64,000 nt of DNA, taken from positions 1-64,000 of the forward strand of contig JAIETF010000109.1 in assembly GCA_019745415.1 (NCBI GenBank), read 5' to 3'. The notes under the pieces were generated by a model. That model ran no database searches, was not told where the DNA came from, and saw nothing but the letters and a program-made list of their open reading frames with translations. The position numbers and the translations under genes are program-made. Shown in pieces: positions 17,331 through 25,887 of this stretch (position 1 is its first letter; each line of letters begins with the position of its first letter). The stretch comes from Candidatus Obscuribacterales bacterium (GTDB taxonomy: Bacteria; Cyanobacteriota; Vampirovibrionia; Obscuribacterales; Obscuribacteraceae).

Positions 17331-18056
17331 GTGATGATTGAGAGTGGCTCTGCTGCTGGGAACTATGCATATAAGTCTTTTTGCATTCCTAGGCTCGCTT
17401 TTGGTGTTGGTCTTTGTGTGCTCTTTCTATCTATGACTTCTAGTTGTCCTGCTATTTCGCAGTCCGCTACGACTAACTCGCAAGAGAATGGTTTGTCTTC
17501 CAAGGCTGCTAGTCAAAAAGCGCTAAGGGGGCAGGTTAAGGCGTCTGAGTTGGCTGTCGAATCCAGTTTGAAAGAGTTAGGGGATACCCTTCATCATTTG
17601 AAGGATTCTGCGTGGTCATTGTTTTGTGAGGTTCAGCAGCCTGATCAGGTTTTTTGTGGAGGGCCAGATGCTGTCGGTCCGATTATTCTGACCCCTGTGA
17701 ACGGAACTGGCATAATCGATACGGGAGCGCTTTTGCCTCCTAGAAAGAAGTGGGTAGATTACTTTGTCAGTCAAATGGATTATTTAGTGCCGCACCTCCA
17801 ACAGGAGTGTCAAGCACTCACATTGCCTGAAACTATAAGTAGTGATTTGTCTGATGAATTCGCTAGTCTAAAGTCAATATCTAGTACTTTGAGTGACAAA
17901 CTTACAAAGGTAAAGGCGGTTAGCGGTGGTCCGAAATATGAGAATATGGCTATTGCCACGGCTTCGCAGTCGCTGCTTGATGATTTGAAGACTATGGAGC
18001 GATTGAGAAAAAGTATCTACAAGCACGCGAAGAGTGAGTTCTCTCGGCTCAGGTAA
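17331..18056 (+). CDS. Exported protein of unknown function
   Basis: This 241-residue product starts at GTG 17331, or at ATG 17334 one codon later; AAAGGA sits 7-10 bases upstream. Residues about 20-45 form a signal-like hydrophobic segment (FGVGLCVLFLSMTSS) with a likely cut near AIS-Q. A Cys in SSCPA is not a canonical lipobox. The mature part is helical, with Ser/Leu/Lys heptad-like stretches (about 75-95 and 165-240) around a central Pro/Gly segment. I do not recognise the family. It is coupled to the upstream membrane protein gene by a 2-base gap, and a perfect 38-bp palindrome follows 43 bases after its stop. Confidence 0.6.
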   Translation: MMIESGSAAGNYAYKSFCIPRLAFGVGLCVLFLSMTSSCPAISQSATTNSQENGLSSKAASQKALRGQVKASELAVESSLKELGDTLHHLKDSAWSLFCEVQQPDQVFCGGPDAVGPIILTPVNGTGIIDTGALLPPRKKWVDYFVSQMDYLVPHLQQECQALTLPETISSDLSDEFASLKSISSTLSDKLTKVKAVSGGPKYENMAIATASQSLLDDLKTMERLRKSIYKHAKSEFSRLR

Positions 18057-18099
18057 CGGCAAGTTTGGTCTGCGGTTGTTTTTTTAATTTGGACTTTGA

Positions 18100-18137
18100 A
18101 ATTTGTAAGCTTATCGATATCGATAAGCTTACAAATT
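18100..18137. repeat. Perfect 38-bp palindrome (19-bp arms, no spacer)
   Basis: The centre lies between 18118 and 18119, and every base pairs for 19 steps outward; the first mismatch is 18099/18138. The central 20 bases read GCTTATCGATATCGATAAGC. There is no T-run on either side in the direction needed for a rho-independent terminator. It lies 72 bases before the ATG of the zinc-ribbon/winged-helix gene, so an operator for a dimeric regulator is a reasonable guess. A mobile-element end or recombination site is the alternative. Confidence 0.97.
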
Positions 18138-18209
18138 AATCTGCATTCTTTGAACTTTTTTCTCGGTTTGTTCGTCTATATAGACAGGACCGACCGAGGA
18201 TTGATTCTT

Positions 18210-19739
18210 ATGAAAAATGACAACTCCTCTTCAAAGGAAGCTTCCTCAATCAGCGAAGCGGCTTGGTCTTGTAATGATGAACTTATTGAACAGCTATGGA
18301 AGGAATTTCAATCTCTTTTCCCTTGCGAAGCTTCTGTAAGGAAATCATTTTGTTCGATCATGAAGGCAAAGAATTTGCTTTACTGTAAGTACTGCTTTTC
18401 TGAGAATTTGAAAATCGGAGCAGATAATCGGACTTATCGATGTAGTGACTGTCACAAGCTATCTTCTGTCACTGCGGGAACTTTTTTCCAAGGCGCACGT
18501 AAGCTGAAGGCTTGGTTTGCAGCCATTTGGTTCGTTGAACAGGGCGCCTTCATTAGCTCAGCGAAGTTCTCTCATTTGGTTGAAGTTAGGCAGTCTTCAG
18601 CCTGGGGGATTCTACGTTCCGTTTTTGCTGCTATAGATATGAGTTTTAGGTCTAGGGGCCTCGCTGTTAGAGGTATTGGCTCTTTTCATTTTATGGAAAT
18701 CTTTTGCAAGCGCAGTTTGCTTACCCCGCGGTGGGAGATGCCGCAGAGTGAAGAACATTTTCAGCGCTATTTGTGTAAGGTCTATTCATCTTCTCCACCT
18801 TTTCCTTCAGATGCAGTTGCGCCAGAATTGATGCACGAGACCAATCATATAGAAGTCGATTTGAATGAGCTGGCAATTTCAGTTTTGAACTGCCTTTTTC
18901 AGAGCGACCTAAGTTTTGATAGTTTGCTCAGCGTGTTAGAAGTTTCAGAGAGGGAGTTGCTTGAAGTACTTACAGACCTTGAACTGGCTGGTCTCATTAT
19001 TGCAGTTGCTGGTTCCAAGTTTCAGTTGACCAAGCAAGGAATTAGCCTCCTGAAAGAGCGTACTGACGGTTCTGGTAAATCAAGTTTCGATTTTGATTCA
19101 AAGGCAAACGCGCAAAACCTAAATTCTTCTTCTTCCTCTTCTTTCACTGGCACAGCTGGCGGTAATCGTCAAGCGTTTTCGGAGTCTGATTCGGGCGGGT
19201 CCTTTTCAGAGACTGAGCCGGACGGGTTCAAGAGTTCTATTCGCGATGCGATAGAATTCGAAAGACCAGATCTAGACTGCTGGGAGCGAAGTAAGCTCAG
19301 AGATGTGCCACTGCTTCAGCAGAAGGCTGATGATTACCTACTCAGAGAATGTGGAGTTTTCGGTTGCGAGATTTGCGCCGAAAGATCTACCAGGTTACAG
19401 AAGGCGCTCAGATGCGCCAGTGATTTCATTGGGTTTATGAACAAGAATGGAGTTAATTGCTCTAGGAAGTATCTACAAATAGTTATTTCAGTCGAGAAAT
19501 ATCGAAACAAAACCCTCGCCAAGGCTAATCGGACAAAGCACGATTGGCATGGGCATGGTTCTCACGCGGTTCGAGGATTGCTGTCGAAACCGCTTGCTGT
19601 TGAAGACGGTTTGACAGCAGCGTGCTGCGATTCCAGCTTAATCTTAGGGGAAAGCTTGTTTGATGTTTGTATTGCCGCGGGCTATGTTCGAAGAAATCTA
19701 ATTCGCGGCTTCTTAACTCCGCTTTTGGTCAACTGTTGA
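18210..19739 (+). CDS. IS1595-type transposase zinc ribbon fused to DprA-like winged helix (putative domesticated regulator)
   Basis: The start is ATG 18210, with GAGGA 9 bases upstream; the frame stays open through the palindrome back to 18096 but with no usable site. The product has 509 residues. A zinc ribbon (Cys59-x2-Cys62 and Cys78-x2-Cys81) is followed by SVTAGTFFQGARKLKAWFAAIWFVEQ-like and SSAWGIL segments, the N-terminal signature of IS1595/ISXO2-family transposases. The DDE nuclease that should follow is missing. Instead, residues about 234-275 look like the winged helix at the C terminus of DprA (LTDLELAGLIIAVAGSKFQL). A Ser-rich linker and an unrecognised C-terminal domain with CGVFGCEIC complete it. 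DNA binding without transposition is inferred. Confidence 0.7.
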   Translation: MKNDNSSSKEASSISEAAWSCNDELIEQLWKEFQSLFPCEASVRKSFCSIMKAKNLLYCKYCFSENLKIGADNRTYRCSDCHKLSSVTAGTFFQGARKLKAWFAAIWFVEQGAFISSAKFSHLVEVRQSSAWGILRSVFAAIDMSFRSRGLAVRGIGSFHFMEIFCKRSLLTPRWEMPQSEEHFQRYLCKVYSSSPPFPSDAVAPELMHETNHIEVDLNELAISVLNCLFQSDLSFDSLLSVLEVSERELLEVLTDLELAGLIIAVAGSKFQLTKQGISLLKERTDGSGKSSFDFDSKANAQNLNSSSSSSFTGTAGGNRQAFSESDSGGSFSETEPDGFKSSIRDAIEFERPDLDCWERSKLRDVPLLQQKADDYLLRECGVFGCEICAERSTRLQKALRCASDFIGFMNKNGVNCSRKYLQIVISVEKYRNKTLAKANRTKHDWHGHGSHAVRGLLSKPLAVEDGLTAACCDSSLILGESLFDVCIAAGYVRRNLIRGFLTPLLVNC

Positions 19740-20216
19740 GGTGTGATTCTGGATCTTGGAAACCTTTCCGGTCTCTACTCCTTTCCTCTGCCTTCCGTTC
19801 CTCTCCGCTCTATTTTGCTGGAATTGCAGAGCGCCCTTTTCGATGTGGTCAAGTTGGCAGGAGTAACTTCAGTTCTGGCGCACTTTGAAACTCTCTGTCT
19901 ATTGAGTTTCAAGCTTCCGTTTTTGAATCGCGAGGCAAAGTCCTGCCGAGGCTTTGTCCTGTCAAGGCTTTGCACTCCCGAGGCTCAATTGAAGGCATTG
20001 AAAAGAGGATTATTTCTGCCGGAAATGGCAAGGGTTAGAAGGTCAATTTTCGGAACAAACCTTCTAGAATATGCATCTATAGCACTCGAAGCATTTCGGC
20101 TCTAATGACATCCTGATTTGGTTCGGTGCAGTCGGGCGAACTCTGCTGACAAGCAGCTTTGCCCATCTTCGGTCTGCAGTTTTCTACAGTATTCGTTTGG
20201 TCCATTGGAGGATTTT
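19740..20216. other. Spacer of doubtful coding content
   Basis: This 477-base spacer holds one low-confidence 120-codon frame (listed separately) and a short cluster of related AGGC-TTTG words at about 19930-19985 (GCAAAG, then two CTTTG copies and CTTTGC). No clear promoter, RNA gene or terminator was seen. The last bases contain the strong GGAGG of the next gene. Confidence 0.5.
19743..20105 (+). CDS. Doubtful small open frame
   Basis: This frame starts with GTG 3 bases after the stop of the zinc-ribbon gene and encodes 120 residues rich in Leu, Ser and Arg, with no signal peptide, domain or motif. GAGG overlaps the start region, but the spacing is too short. The position would allow translational coupling, yet the composition resembles frame noise. 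I list it only as a possibility. A non-coding spacer is at least as likely. Confidence 0.22.
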   Translation: MILDLGNLSGLYSFPLPSVPLRSILLELQSALFDVVKLAGVTSVLAHFETLCLLSFKLPFLNREAKSCRGFVLSRLCTPEAQLKALKRGLFLPEMARVRRSIFGTNLLEYASIALEAFRL

Positions 20217-23072
20217 ATGAAGCGACACCTGCGAGCAAGAGCAGTAGTGAAACAGTCAATTTCGGCTTCACTCATGCTTACTTTTGCAATCGGATTTAGT
20301 GGCGGCGCTCAGGCGGCAGATGTCAATACGATTTTGGCTTCGGTTTCTTCGATTTCTGATGTTGACGCTAGGCAGGCTTCCATTGAAAAGAGACTTGAGG
20401 ATGCATACGGGGCCGGGCGTCTCACTCAGGCGCAATATCAGAGCTTCAAACAGTCGCTCTCTCGAGTCGCAGACCAAGAAGCCGTCTTTAGGGCTTCCGA
20501 TAGTTCTCTGAGTCTATGGGAGAGTCTGCGCCTGCAATTCGATCTAGACCGCATAGTCAAAGAGATGGAAGCTAGCCTCTCTGACAGACAGACCGGCTTT
20601 GTTGATGTCTATGCTCGCCGTGATGAAATTGTGAAGAGACTTTCTGTGGCTTATTCGGATGGCAGACTCACCGCCCAAGAGTATGCTCAGATTCAAATGG
20701 AATTGGATACAATCAACAAGAGTATTCAAGCTTCAAGTGCTCAAACAGGACATTTGAGCGTCTCTGATTCGATTAGATTGGTTTTGGAACTGGACAGATT
20801 GAGTCAGAAGCTCACGAGAACAGTTCATGATCGACAAGTAAGTCTCACCCAGATAGACGTCAGGCAGGCAGAGCTTTCGAAGCGCATCGAAAGCGGAGTT
20901 ACTTCTGGAAAAATCACTGATCGTGAAGCTAATGACTTGAAGGCTGAATTCAAGCGGATCGCCGACAAGGAAGAAGCCTTGAGGAAGTTAGGGCGTCCCC
21001 TCACATCGGAAGAGCAACTCACCCTCGCTCTCGATCTAGAGAAATTGAGCGGGCAGATTGATTCACATTTGAATGATGAGGAAGTGCAGAACAGTGTCAT
21101 AGCCGATGTTGATAAGCGCCAGACCGAAGTCGATAGAAATTTGGCTCAGGCTCTTTCTAGTGGGCTTGTGACCGTAAGTGAAGCGCAGGTTTATAAATCT
21201 GAACTTGATGCTATCAACAAGAAGTTAGCCGATTTTAGAACCGCCGGTGGTGGTCAGCTGAATATTATTCAAGCTCAAAATGTTTTGATCGATCTTGAGC
21301 GATTGAATGGCAAAATCGACCGGGCAGTTTATTCGAAGCAGCCGGTTTGGGTTGGTATCGATGCTAGTGTAGAAGATTGTCGTCGGCGTATCGCGGACGC
21401 CAAAGCTGGTCAGCGTCTCTCTGAAATCGATGAAGTCGAACTCAAGTCTGATCTTGATAAGATTGTCGCCAACAAGGCTACCTATGCTGCTTCCAGTCAG
21501 GGTCTCGATAGCCAGGAGGCGATAAGCTTGTCTGTAGATTTAACTCGCTTGAACGGTAAAATGTTCAAGCTTATCAAAGACAGAGAGGTGGCGGTATTGC
21601 CTGATGTGTCTCGTCGCAAAGATGAGATTAGTCGTCGCATCGCCGAAGGTACCTCTTCTGGTAAGTTGACCACTGATGAGACTCGCTCGCTGCTGGAAGA
21701 CCTAGATAGAATCGCGGCCCGAGAGGCTGCTTTCAGAGCTACTGACGGCGTGCTCGACGATAGAGAAAAACTCAGTGTCGCACTTGATCTTGAGCGACTT
21801 GCCGCTCGCACGGAAAAAGAAATTCGGGATAATCCATTTGTCTCAAAATCTATTCAAGCCCGAAAGGAGCAGGCCGACCAGACCATTTCTAATGGTACCT
21901 TGACCGGCAAACTCTCGGCACAGGAAGTGCAGAGTCTGCGCACCGAGTACAACCGAATTCTCTCTTTTGAGCAGACCAGTGTGAGTTCCGGGTCTTCACT
22001 CGATGCCCGTGAAGCTCTCACTATTGCTGCCGATCTTGACAGGCTTATCAAAGATGTTGAGTCACAGATGAAAAATTCGGAGACAGCCTTGCCCGATCTT
22101 GCCAAACGAGAGTCGGAGCTATATCAGCGCATTACTGAGGGGGTCATGCAGGGACGTCTGGCACCGAAAGATGCCGATAGTCTCAAGCGTGAGTTCTATC
22201 GCTTGATGGATCTGGAAGCTAAGTATCGTTCCACAGGCGGGCTTTCTTTTGGTGAGCACGCCGCCCTCGCTTTGGAGTTGGAGAAACTTTCGGCAAGCAT
22301 CGAGAACAGCATGAAGGAAAGCGTCGCCAGTTTACCTGACGTGGATGCTCGTCAATCCGAAATTGACAATCGTCTTGCCGATGCTGTTGCCTCCGGGCGC
22401 ATGACTAGTGAACAGTCTCGCGAGTTCACGCGCGACTTAGACCGTATCGCCCGTGATGAGGTGACTTATCGCTTTTCGGGTAGCGGTCTCAGTTATGCCG
22501 AGTCTTTGTCCCTAATTACCGAGCTTGAAAAAGTATCGGCTCGCCTTGATACCAAGCTTGCTGGTTCTTCGCCGCAGTGGAATGGGATTGACGGCAGAGT
22601 TTCAGAAACCAGTAAACGTATTTCTGACGCTCTCTTGGCTCAGAAAGTTGACGCCGGTGCCGGCAGTCAGCTAAAGAATGAATTGGACCGTATTAGTCAA
22701 GCTAAGGTTGCCTTCTCGACTTCTGGTGGGGGCTTGACCCTCGCTGAAACCGAGTCTCTCGTGCGCGACCTAGAGCGTCTGAATAAGGACATCGACAATC
22801 GAACCGGCGTTGGTAGAGCCATTGCTTGGACTGATATTGATGCTCGCCAGGCTCGCCTGGAAGCTCGCATTGCTCAAGATATCGCTGCCGGTAAGCTAAG
22901 CTCGCAGAAAGCAAAGCAGGCGAAACAAGAACTGCGCAGCCTTTCTCAAGTTAAGGCTTCCTTCAGAAGTGCAGGCGGCTATAGCTATACACAGTTGGTT
23001 TCGATGGCCCAGGCCCTAGACAAAATTGGCAAACTGGTTGGCTTTACTCCCCGCTATTTGCAAAATCAATAG
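20217..23072 (+). CDS. Secreted helical protein with eleven ~83-residue repeats
   Basis: ATG 20217 is preceded by GGAGG at 5 bases, which overrules the longer open frame. The 951-residue product has a signal peptide (SASLMLTFAIGFSGGAQA-A). The rest is eleven repeats of about 83 residues. Each unit starts with a variant of DVDARQ-x-EI-x-KRI, then an SGKLT-x-QE turn and a LK-x-ELDRI helix, a short SGG or SGS turn, and an L-x-LA-x-DLERL helix. Unit starts fall near 20356, 20600, 20845, 21105, 21355, 21600, 21850, 22090, 22340, 22585 and 22833. No Cys or catalytic motif is evident. The likely fold is a long rod or solenoid of helical hairpins in the periplasm or at the surface. I do not recognise a named family. 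A strong terminator follows. Confidence 0.88.
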   Translation: MKRHLRARAVVKQSISASLMLTFAIGFSGGAQAADVNTILASVSSISDVDARQASIEKRLEDAYGAGRLTQAQYQSFKQSLSRVADQEAVFRASDSSLSLWESLRLQFDLDRIVKEMEASLSDRQTGFVDVYARRDEIVKRLSVAYSDGRLTAQEYAQIQMELDTINKSIQASSAQTGHLSVSDSIRLVLELDRLSQKLTRTVHDRQVSLTQIDVRQAELSKRIESGVTSGKITDREANDLKAEFKRIADKEEALRKLGRPLTSEEQLTLALDLEKLSGQIDSHLNDEEVQNSVIADVDKRQTEVDRNLAQALSSGLVTVSEAQVYKSELDAINKKLADFRTAGGGQLNIIQAQNVLIDLERLNGKIDRAVYSKQPVWVGIDASVEDCRRRIADAKAGQRLSEIDEVELKSDLDKIVANKATYAASSQGLDSQEAISLSVDLTRLNGKMFKLIKDREVAVLPDVSRRKDEISRRIAEGTSSGKLTTDETRSLLEDLDRIAAREAAFRATDGVLDDREKLSVALDLERLAARTEKEIRDNPFVSKSIQARKEQADQTISNGTLTGKLSAQEVQSLRTEYNRILSFEQTSVSSGSSLDAREALTIAADLDRLIKDVESQMKNSETALPDLAKRESELYQRITEGVMQGRLAPKDADSLKREFYRLMDLEAKYRSTGGLSFGEHAALALELEKLSASIENSMKESVASLPDVDARQSEIDNRLADAVASGRMTSEQSREFTRDLDRIARDEVTYRFSGSGLSYAESLSLITELEKVSARLDTKLAGSSPQWNGIDGRVSETSKRISDALLAQKVDAGAGSQLKNELDRISQAKVAFSTSGGGLTLAETESLVRDLERLNKDIDNRTGVGRAIAWTDIDARQARLEARIAQDIAAGKLSSQKAKQAKQELRSLSQVKASFRSAGGYSYTQLVSMAQALDKIGKLVGFTPRYLQNQ

Positions 23073-23126
23073 TGGGGCAAGTCTTAAGCCGGCTGAACAA
23101 TAAGAAAGTGAAATAGGTAGAGAGAA

Positions 23127-23155
23127 AAATAGGAAGCATGGCTTCCTATTTTTTT
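23127..23155 (+). terminator. Rho-independent terminator
   Basis: An 11-bp perfect stem (AAATAGGAAGC/GCTTCCTATTT) with a 3-base loop is followed by a run of T. It closes the eleven-repeat gene. Confidence 0.93.
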
Positions 23156-23216
23156 GTCTTTCTCTGTAGATTAGTCACCGTTCGGTCTTTGCCAAGTGAG
23201 GTAAGCAGTAAGAGCC

Positions 23217-23864
23217 ATGACCAAGAAGACTGTCTTTAGTGCCTTTAGTTTGGGCGCCGCAGCTTTCTGCCTATTGATTCAAATTGCGCCGAGTGCATCT
23301 GCGCAAGGTGCAGGCGCAACGCCGCAAGAGCCAAGTGCAAAGTTACAGGAGCCATATGCAAGGGCACAAGAGGCATGTGCAAATGCTCAAGATACTGCAG
23401 CGGTGGGAACTGGCAGCTTGCCTGGCGATTCTTCTTTGCCTTTGCAGTCCCAGGGGCAGACTCAGACGCAGAGCCAGTCCCAGGCGCCGAGCTTTCCCAA
23501 TGCATCTTCTTCCCTAGGCATGCTTATGGGCGGAGTTTTCGGTCTGGTGCAAGACTTGCTTTCCGGTTCCAATGGATTACTAGTAAAAGGCACCCCGAAT
23601 CCACAAAGTTCTCCGAATTCACAAAGTTCTCCGAATTCTTCTAATGCTCCCGTCTCGGCTGCCGGATCATTTGCCGATGGAGTCAAGGTAAAGGCTCCCT
23701 TTGTCAGTGTTGATACTAGAGAGGGAGTTCAGGTGAAAGCCCCTTTCGTTTCTATTGATACTAAGAATGGTGCGCAGAACCTTCAGGTGCGAGCACCATT
23801 CGTTAATTTGGATAAGGGCAGTGCTTTGCGGGTGAGAGCCCCCTTTGTACAGATAGATCGTTAG
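23217..23864 (+). CDS. Secreted protein with four C-terminal 'APFV' repeats
   Basis: This 215-residue protein has a signal peptide (hydrophobic FSLGAAAFCLLIQIAPSASA, cut near ASA-Q). It has Gln/Ala/Ser-rich low complexity to about residue 95, and a hydrophobic Gly/Leu stretch (SLGMLMGGVFGLVQDLL, about 99-115). A duplicated Pro-Asn-Ser-Gln-Ser-Ser segment follows. The last 60 residues carry four copies of a beta-like unit: VKVKAPFVSVD, VQVKAPFVSID, LQVRAPFVNLD and LRVRAPFVQID. The units alternate hydrophobic and basic residues, as in an exposed beta strand or ladder. No family is recognised. It lies between two terminators and is probably a single-gene transcript. The charge pattern suggests surface or polymer binding, as an inference only. 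Confidence 0.75.
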   Translation: MTKKTVFSAFSLGAAAFCLLIQIAPSASAQGAGATPQEPSAKLQEPYARAQEACANAQDTAAVGTGSLPGDSSLPLQSQGQTQTQSQSQAPSFPNASSSLGMLMGGVFGLVQDLLSGSNGLLVKGTPNPQSSPNSQSSPNSSNAPVSAAGSFADGVKVKAPFVSVDTREGVQVKAPFVSIDTKNGAQNLQVRAPFVNLDKGSALRVRAPFVQIDR

Positions 23865-23890
23865 CTCTCGGCCGACTTTTGTGTCCAATA

Positions 23891-23924
23891 AAGAAGTGGC
23901 TGAGCCTGAGCCCAGCCACTTCTT
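23891..23924. terminator. Hairpin between convergent genes (putative bidirectional terminator)
   Basis: A 12-bp perfect stem (AAGAAGTGGCTG/CAGCCACTTCTT) has a 10-base loop and lies between the APFV gene and typA, which converge. The adjoining T content is modest on both strands. Confidence 0.7.
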
Positions 23925-23958
23925 ATGTCTATATGTATTTTGGCTCGGCTACTTTCGC

Positions 23959-25809
23959 TTAGCGCTTGCCGGTAAGAATGCGCTTTCTCATACGCACCGT
24001 CTGCGGTGTTATTTCCACGAGTTCATCGTCGTGAATATACTCTAGGCATTTTTCCAGATTCATTTCGATTGGTGCCTGCAAAGTGACCAGCACATCGCCA
24101 GAGGCGCTGCGCATATTGGTCAATTTCTTGGTCTTGCAGACATTTATATCTAGGTCTTGGGGACGATTGTTCTCGCCCACAATCATGCCGCTGTAGACTC
24201 TGGCGCCGGGGGTGATGAAGAAGACGCCGCGGTCTTCTGCACCCTGGATGGCATAGGCAGTAGCCACACCCTCTTCCCAAGCGATGAGAGCACCGTTTCT
24301 CTGACGGGCAATTTCGCCGCAGAAAGGTCGGTATTCGATGAAGGCATGATTCATGACGCCGTTACCTTTTGTCAGTCTCAGGAATTCACTTCTGAAACCA
24401 ATGAGACCGCGGGTGGGCACCACGAATTCGAGCAAGGCTTGGTTGCCTTCTACATTCATATTTTGTAGTTCGGCTTTTCTCGGTCCAAGTTCGTTCATGA
24501 CTGAACCGGTGTATTCATCGGGTACATCAATGAAGAGTCTTTCGAAAGGTTCGCATTCGACGCCGTCAATTTCTTTCATGATTACTTCCGGTCTTGAGAC
24601 CTGGAATTCGAAGCCTTCTCTGCGCATAGTTTCGATCAAGATGCCGAGGTGCAGCTCGCCGCGACCGCTGACAATAAAAGTATCGGTGCTTTGGGTTTCG
24701 TTTACACGCAGGCTGACATTTGTTTCCAATTCGTGGAAGAGTCTAGCTCTCAGCTGTCTTGATGTGACGAATTTGCCTTCTTGACCGGCGAAGGGGCTGT
24801 CGTTCACTAGAAAAGCCATTTTCATTGTGGGCTCGTCTACTTTGATGCGTGGCAGAGCTTCCGGTGTCTCGCCATTGGCGATGGTGTCACCAACGTTGGC
24901 CTGGGCGAAACCTGCTATAGCAACGATCTCTCCGGCTCTGGCTTCTTCCACTTCCACTCTTTTGAGACCGTGGAAAGTGAAGAGCTTACTGATTTTGCCT
25001 TTGACAATGGCGCCGTCTTCCTTGATTAAGTTGACTTGTTCGCCGGCTTTCAGTTTGCCGTTGTGAATGCGCCCGATACCGATACGACCTAGATAGTCGG
25101 AATAGTCGAGGATGCTGATTTGCATCTGGCAGGGCACTTCTGTGCTGCCGTCCGGGGCTGGGCAATGGCTCAAAATTAGATCGAGCAAGGGGCGCAGGTC
25201 TTTGCCTTCTTCGGTGGGCTCGTGCATGGCGATGCCTTTGACGCCCGAGGCGAAAAGATAGGGGAAGTCGAGCTGCTCGGGGCTGGCGCCCAATTCGACG
25301 AAGAGGTCGAATACTTTATCGACTGCCACATGAGGATCTATATTAGGTCTATCTATTTTATTGATCACCACAATCGGTCTCAGACCGCGCTCAAGCGCTT
25401 TACGCAAGACGAAGCGAGTCTGGGGCATGGGGCCCTCGCCGCAGTCCACTACCAAAAGGGCACCGTCCACCATACCGAGGATGCGCTCCACTTCACCGCC
25501 AAAGTCTGCGTGCCCGGGGGTGTCGACAATATTGACCAGATGGTCTTTATACTTAACGGCCGTGTTCTTGGCGAGAATGGTGATACCACGCTCTCTTTCC
25601 AAGTCGTTCGAATCCATTACGCAATCTACGACTTCCTGATTTTCTCTAAAAACGCCGGTCTGTTTTAAGAAACCATCTACCAGTGTGGTTTTGCCATGGT
25701 CAACGTGGGCGATGATGGCGATGTTCCGGATATGCTCCAGTTCTTTCGTTGTGCCATTGGCGCCGGTATTAGCTTGCTCTGTCATTGGTTCCATTATTGC
25801 CGTGCTCAT
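23959..25809 (-). CDS. typA: Ribosome-associated translational GTPase TypA/BipA
   Basis: TypA is an EF-G-like GTPase that binds the 70S ribosome and supports 50S assembly and stress or cold growth. The 616-residue length is typical. G motifs are intact: AHVDHGKT (34-41), the switch I region around RERGIT, DTPGH, and NKIDRPN near 150. The C-terminal half carries the family-specific blocks GRGELHLGILIETMRREG and RGLIGFRSEFL. It lacks EF-G domain IV, which separates it from FusA and LepA. A second ATG (25794) is a possible start. It is divergent from rsgA, another ribosome GTPase, with 78 bases between the two starts, so they may share a control region. Confidence 0.97.
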   Translation of the reverse strand: MSTAIMEPMTEQANTGANGTTKELEHIRNIAIIAHVDHGKTTLVDGFLKQTGVFRENQEVVDCVMDSNDLERERGITILAKNTAVKYKDHLVNIVDTPGHADFGGEVERILGMVDGALLVVDCGEGPMPQTRFVLRKALERGLRPIVVINKIDRPNIDPHVAVDKVFDLFVELGASPEQLDFPYLFASGVKGIAMHEPTEEGKDLRPLLDLILSHCPAPDGSTEVPCQMQISILDYSDYLGRIGIGRIHNGKLKAGEQVNLIKEDGAIVKGKISKLFTFHGLKRVEVEEARAGEIVAIAGFAQANVGDTIANGETPEALPRIKVDEPTMKMAFLVNDSPFAGQEGKFVTSRQLRARLFHELETNVSLRVNETQSTDTFIVSGRGELHLGILIETMRREGFEFQVSRPEVIMKEIDGVECEPFERLFIDVPDEYTGSVMNELGPRKAELQNMNVEGNQALLEFVVPTRGLIGFRSEFLRLTKGNGVMNHAFIEYRPFCGEIARQRNGALIAWEEGVATAYAIQGAEDRGVFFITPGARVYSGMIVGENNRPQDLDINVCKTKKLTNMRSASGDVLVTLQAPIEMNLEKCLEYIHDDELVEITPQTVRMRKRILTGKR

Positions 25810-25887
25810 TGTTTGTTTTTCAGACCTGTTTCTATTAGGATTGTTTTTGTGGCATTGCTAGCCTACTTAATCGCTTTCGGGAGTTTT

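Noticed and set aside
18100..18137. Cloning-vector polylinker (HindIII, ClaI and EcoRV-like sites in the palindrome)
   Set aside because: The symmetry extends seven bases on each side beyond the outer AAGCTT sites, and the flanks are not vector sequence; read coverage should still be checked.
18100..18137. Rho-independent terminator for the 17331 gene
   Set aside because: No T-run follows the stem on either strand and there is no loop.
18210..19739. Intact IS1595-family insertion sequence
   Set aside because: The DDE nuclease domain is missing and no pair of terminal inverted repeats flanks the gene.
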